DNA from: an uncultured Saprospiraceae bacterium
GTDB taxonomy: Bacteria; Bacteroidota; Bacteroidia; Chitinophagales; Saprospiraceae
Direction of reading: 5' to 3'
Assembly: GCA_938016265.1 (NCBI GenBank)
Contig: CALLWB010000002.1
Span: forward strand, 62,001 to 126,000
DNA length: 64,000 nucleotides
Shown here: one piece after another, positions 62,281-64,000 of the stretch
How the letters are laid out: each line of letters opens with the position of its first letter
Numbering within the stretch: position 1 is the first letter of the stretch
Translations under genes and position numbers: made by a program
Notes under the pieces: generated by a model
The model's database searches: none
What the model was told of the DNA's origin: nothing
What the model saw: only the letters and a program-made list of their open reading frames with translations

Positions 62281-63681
62281 ATGGCTAATTTAAAATTAAG
62301 AGAGAAAGATCTTATAAAAATAGGTTTTCCCAAGGGGAAGGTCATTTCTGTGGCAATCAATAGAATGCTAGAGAATTATCGTAAGAAAAACAAACAATAC
62401 GTACTTGGAATTCTCAAAGAAGTCCTCGAAAATCCTGACCAGTTTGCAGCGGACGAACAACTAGGAGACATCGTTTTTTACTTACAAGAAGAACTAGAAG
62501 AGCAAGAAGAAATCAAACTCAATCAAGAAGCAAAACCCTACCAGTGTTATGGCGCACAAAACATCGATCAAGGAGCAAAAAACCAGATCGAAATTGCAAT
62601 GCGTCTGCCTGTAACCGTGAAAGGTGCGCTAATGGCCGATGCCCATACAGGTTATGGTCTGCCAATTGGTGGTGTACTTGCAACAAAAAACGCGGTGATC
62701 CCTTACGGGGTTGGCGTTGATATTGGATGCAGGATGTGCTTGTCCATTTTTGACTTACGGCCTGCTTATCTTGACCAAAATCGGTATTTACTGAAAAACT
62801 ACTTGACGGAACATGCGCGATTCGGCCAAAAAGTATTTGACGATCCAATGGACGATCCCATTCTGGAACATCCCACATTCAAAGAGATCCAATTTGTAAA
62901 ACGGCTGAAAGACAAAGCCTACAAACAAATCGGAACATCAGGTGGCGGTAATCATTTTGTCGAATTTGGACTCGTCGATATTCAGGAGCCAAACAACGAA
63001 TTTGGTTTGCCGACTGGACAATATGTAGGACTGCTAACGCATTCTGGGTCTAGAGGATTGGGAGCTACCATTGCTCAACATTACACAAAGATTGCGATGG
63101 ACACTTGCTATTTACCAAAAGAGGCAAAGCATCTGGCGTGGTTGGACTTGGATTCGGAAGCTGGACAAGAATACTGGGCGGCAATGAACCTTGCAGGGGA
63201 TTATGCGTCTGCTTGTCACAATCATATACATAAAAGAATGTCTATTGCATTGGGCGAAAAAGCAGTCGCTGTAGTCGAAAATCATCATAATTTTGCCTGG
63301 AAAGAACAATCTGCAAATGGAGAAGAAATCGTGGTGCATCGAAAAGGAGCTACCCCAGCAGGGAAAGGGGTACTTGGTGTTATCCCTGGTTCAATGACTG
63401 CTCCTGGATTTATCGTTAGAGGAACGGGCAATCTGGCGTCTATTAATTCTGCTTCTCATGGAGCGGGACGGCTGTTTTCAAGGACTAAAGCCAAAAACTC
63501 CTTTACTAACAAGGATTTGAGAGCGATCTTGAAAAAACATCGGGTAGAATTGATTGGTGGCGCAATTGATGAAGCGCCAATGGCCTACAAGGACATTCAT
63601 GATGTGATGGCTGCTCAAATGGATTTGGTAGAAGTACTGGGTACTTTTCACCCGAAGTATGTGCGAATGAATAGGAAGTAG
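62281..63681 (+). CDS. rtcB: RtcB-family RNA ligase
   Basis: This 466-residue protein belongs to the RtcB tRNA-splicing ligase/RNA repair family, which joins 2',3'-cyclic phosphate and 5'-OH RNA ends with GTP and manganese. Metal and GTP motifs are DAHTGYGLPIGGVLA, GVGVDIGCRM (Asp and Cys ligands), GTSGGGNHFVEFG (His), THSGSRGLGA, VENHHNFAWKE, HRKGATPAGKG and the guanylylated His in SASHGAGRLFSR (about 395-405). It lacks an adjacent archease or RtcA/RtcR partner. It starts 58 bp after the FKBP terminator and ends with a palindromic repeat. Confidence 0.94.
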   Translation: MANLKLREKDLIKIGFPKGKVISVAINRMLENYRKKNKQYVLGILKEVLENPDQFAADEQLGDIVFYLQEELEEQEEIKLNQEAKPYQCYGAQNIDQGAKNQIEIAMRLPVTVKGALMADAHTGYGLPIGGVLATKNAVIPYGVGVDIGCRMCLSIFDLRPAYLDQNRYLLKNYLTEHARFGQKVFDDPMDDPILEHPTFKEIQFVKRLKDKAYKQIGTSGGGNHFVEFGLVDIQEPNNEFGLPTGQYVGLLTHSGSRGLGATIAQHYTKIAMDTCYLPKEAKHLAWLDLDSEAGQEYWAAMNLAGDYASACHNHIHKRMSIALGEKAVAVVENHHNFAWKEQSANGEEIVVHRKGATPAGKGVLGVIPGSMTAPGFIVRGTGNLASINSASHGAGRLFSRTKAKNSFTNKDLRAILKKHRVELIGGAIDEAPMAYKDIHDVMAAQMDLVEVLGTFHPKYVRMNRK

Positions 63682-63686
63682 TTTTT

Positions 63687-63728
63687 AATGCGAGAATGTA
63701 TTAACGTATTAAAATACATTCTCGCATT
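63687..63728. repeat. Long palindrome, copy 2 of AATGCGA...TCGCATT family
   Basis: Perfect 16-bp arms AATGCGAGAATGTATT (63687-63702) and AATACATTCTCGCATT (63713-63728) flank a 10-nt loop, 5 bp after the rtcB stop. No T tract follows on either strand. The outer part matches the repeat at 22086-22114 (AATGCGA, TTCTCGCATTCA). Confidence 0.75.
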
Positions 63729-63754
63729 CATTAGCACCTCTAGACATAATTTGT

Positions 63755-63762
63755 TACATTTG
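63755..63762 (+). promoter_or_regulatory. -7 element (TACATTTG) of the DUF4956 gene
   Basis: TACATTTG matches TAnnTTTG and ends 29 bp before the ATG at 63792. Confidence 0.5.
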
Positions 63763-63791
63763 CCATCGATTTTGGTACTATACTTTATACT

Positions 63792-64000
63792 ATGGGCAAA
63801 TTTGAACAATATCTTCAGGATTTTACGAATACGATCAATTTTCAGGACTTTCTGATCAACTTGATTGTTGCTGCTATACTAGGAACTATTCTTCGTATTT
63901 TTTATGTCCGATATGGGAATTCTGTTTCTAATAGAGAACGGTTTGCTAGCAATTTTTTGCCATTGGCTTTGACAACAATGTTGATTATTACAATCGTTAA
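63792..64000 (+). CDS. DUF4956 family membrane protein, 3' truncated
   Basis: Sixty-nine codons are seen before the window ends, so the gene continues beyond it. It begins MGKFEQYLQDFTNTINFQDF, then shows a first helix (LINLIVAAILGTILRIFYVR), the family phrase Y-G-N-S-V-S-N-R-E-R-F-A, and a second helix beginning LPLALTTMLIITIV. These match the N-terminus of DUF4956 proteins, which are often paired with a polyphosphate-polymerase-type VTC domain protein; that part lies outside this window. The start is supported by the -7 element 29 bp upstream. Confidence 0.8.
   Translation, partial: MGKFEQYLQDFTNTINFQDFLINLIVAAILGTILRIFYVRYGNSVSNRERFASNFLPLALTTMLIITIV

Noticed and set aside
1-64000. CRISPR arrays, tRNA or rRNA genes, phage or integrase genes
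   Set aside because: No regularly spaced repeats, cloverleaf-like sequences with CCA ends, rRNA-like blocks or transposase/integrase motifs were recognised by eye. A tRNA scan would be needed for certainty.

Overview
The window looks like a chromosomal segment of a Bacteroidota bacterium, most likely of the Saprospiria/Lewinella type. The reasons are: five secreted proteins with a C-terminal type IX secretion (T9SS, Por) sorting domain; two TonB-dependent receptors with a carboxypeptidase-regulatory N-terminal domain; several TAnnTTTG (-7) promoter elements and few Shine-Dalgarno sequences; a mevalonate-pathway HMG-CoA reductase; and large multidomain secreted hydrolases ending in dockerin-like repeats. 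I recognised no rRNA, tRNA, CRISPR array, transposase, integrase or phage gene by eye. The region reads as core and secretome chromosome, not a mobile island.

Layout. 1-2.3 kb: end of a Kelch-repeat protein, a TonB-C-like small protein, and a SnoaL-like/DUF983 pair. 2.4-8.5 kb (minus): a nucleic-acid-scavenging set of lamin-tail-domain protein, TonB receptor and secreted endonuclease I. 8.9-11.2 kb: proBA (proline synthesis). 11.4-12.8 kb: a membrane-anchored ubiquitin/YukD-like protein and a coiled-coil membrane partner. 13.2-16.3 kb: a beta-barrel protein, a DUF697 protein and HMG-CoA reductase. 16.6-22.1 kb: a five-gene set of two coiled-coil proteins, a substrate-binding protein fused to an OmpA peptidoglycan-binding domain, an ABC permease and an ATPase. 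22.2-30.5 kb: radical SAM protein, secreted M14 carboxypeptidase, tandem NTF2-like protein, DUF192 protein, a structured noncoding region, a secreted alpha/beta hydrolase and the ribosome-rescue factor ArfB.

31.0-41.4 kb holds the most striking block: three consecutive giant secreted hydrolases (Amidase_3, Amidase_2 and GH18 types). All three end in the same roughly 216-residue module with two dockerin-like calcium loops, and the last two are also duplicates through their CUB and lectin-like middle parts. They look like a wall- or chitin-degrading battery, possibly for predation or scavenging, anchored by a signal other than the T9SS domain.

41.5-48.6 kb: a BamE-like repeat protein, DUF4291, a four-gene MacAB-type exporter with two permease paralogues, and a lipoprotein. 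48.9-50.7 kb: an acetate kinase-PduL phosphotransacylase fusion that would make the acetyl-CoA/acetate branch one polypeptide. 50.9-64 kb: an unusual ParB-like plus nucleotidyltransferase-like protein, a T9SS PhoD phosphatase, a T9SS animal-type heme peroxidase, a second TonB receptor, a RhlE-type helicase, an FKBP lipoprotein, RtcB and the start of a DUF4956 protein.

All functional calls come from reading the sequence. No database search was run.
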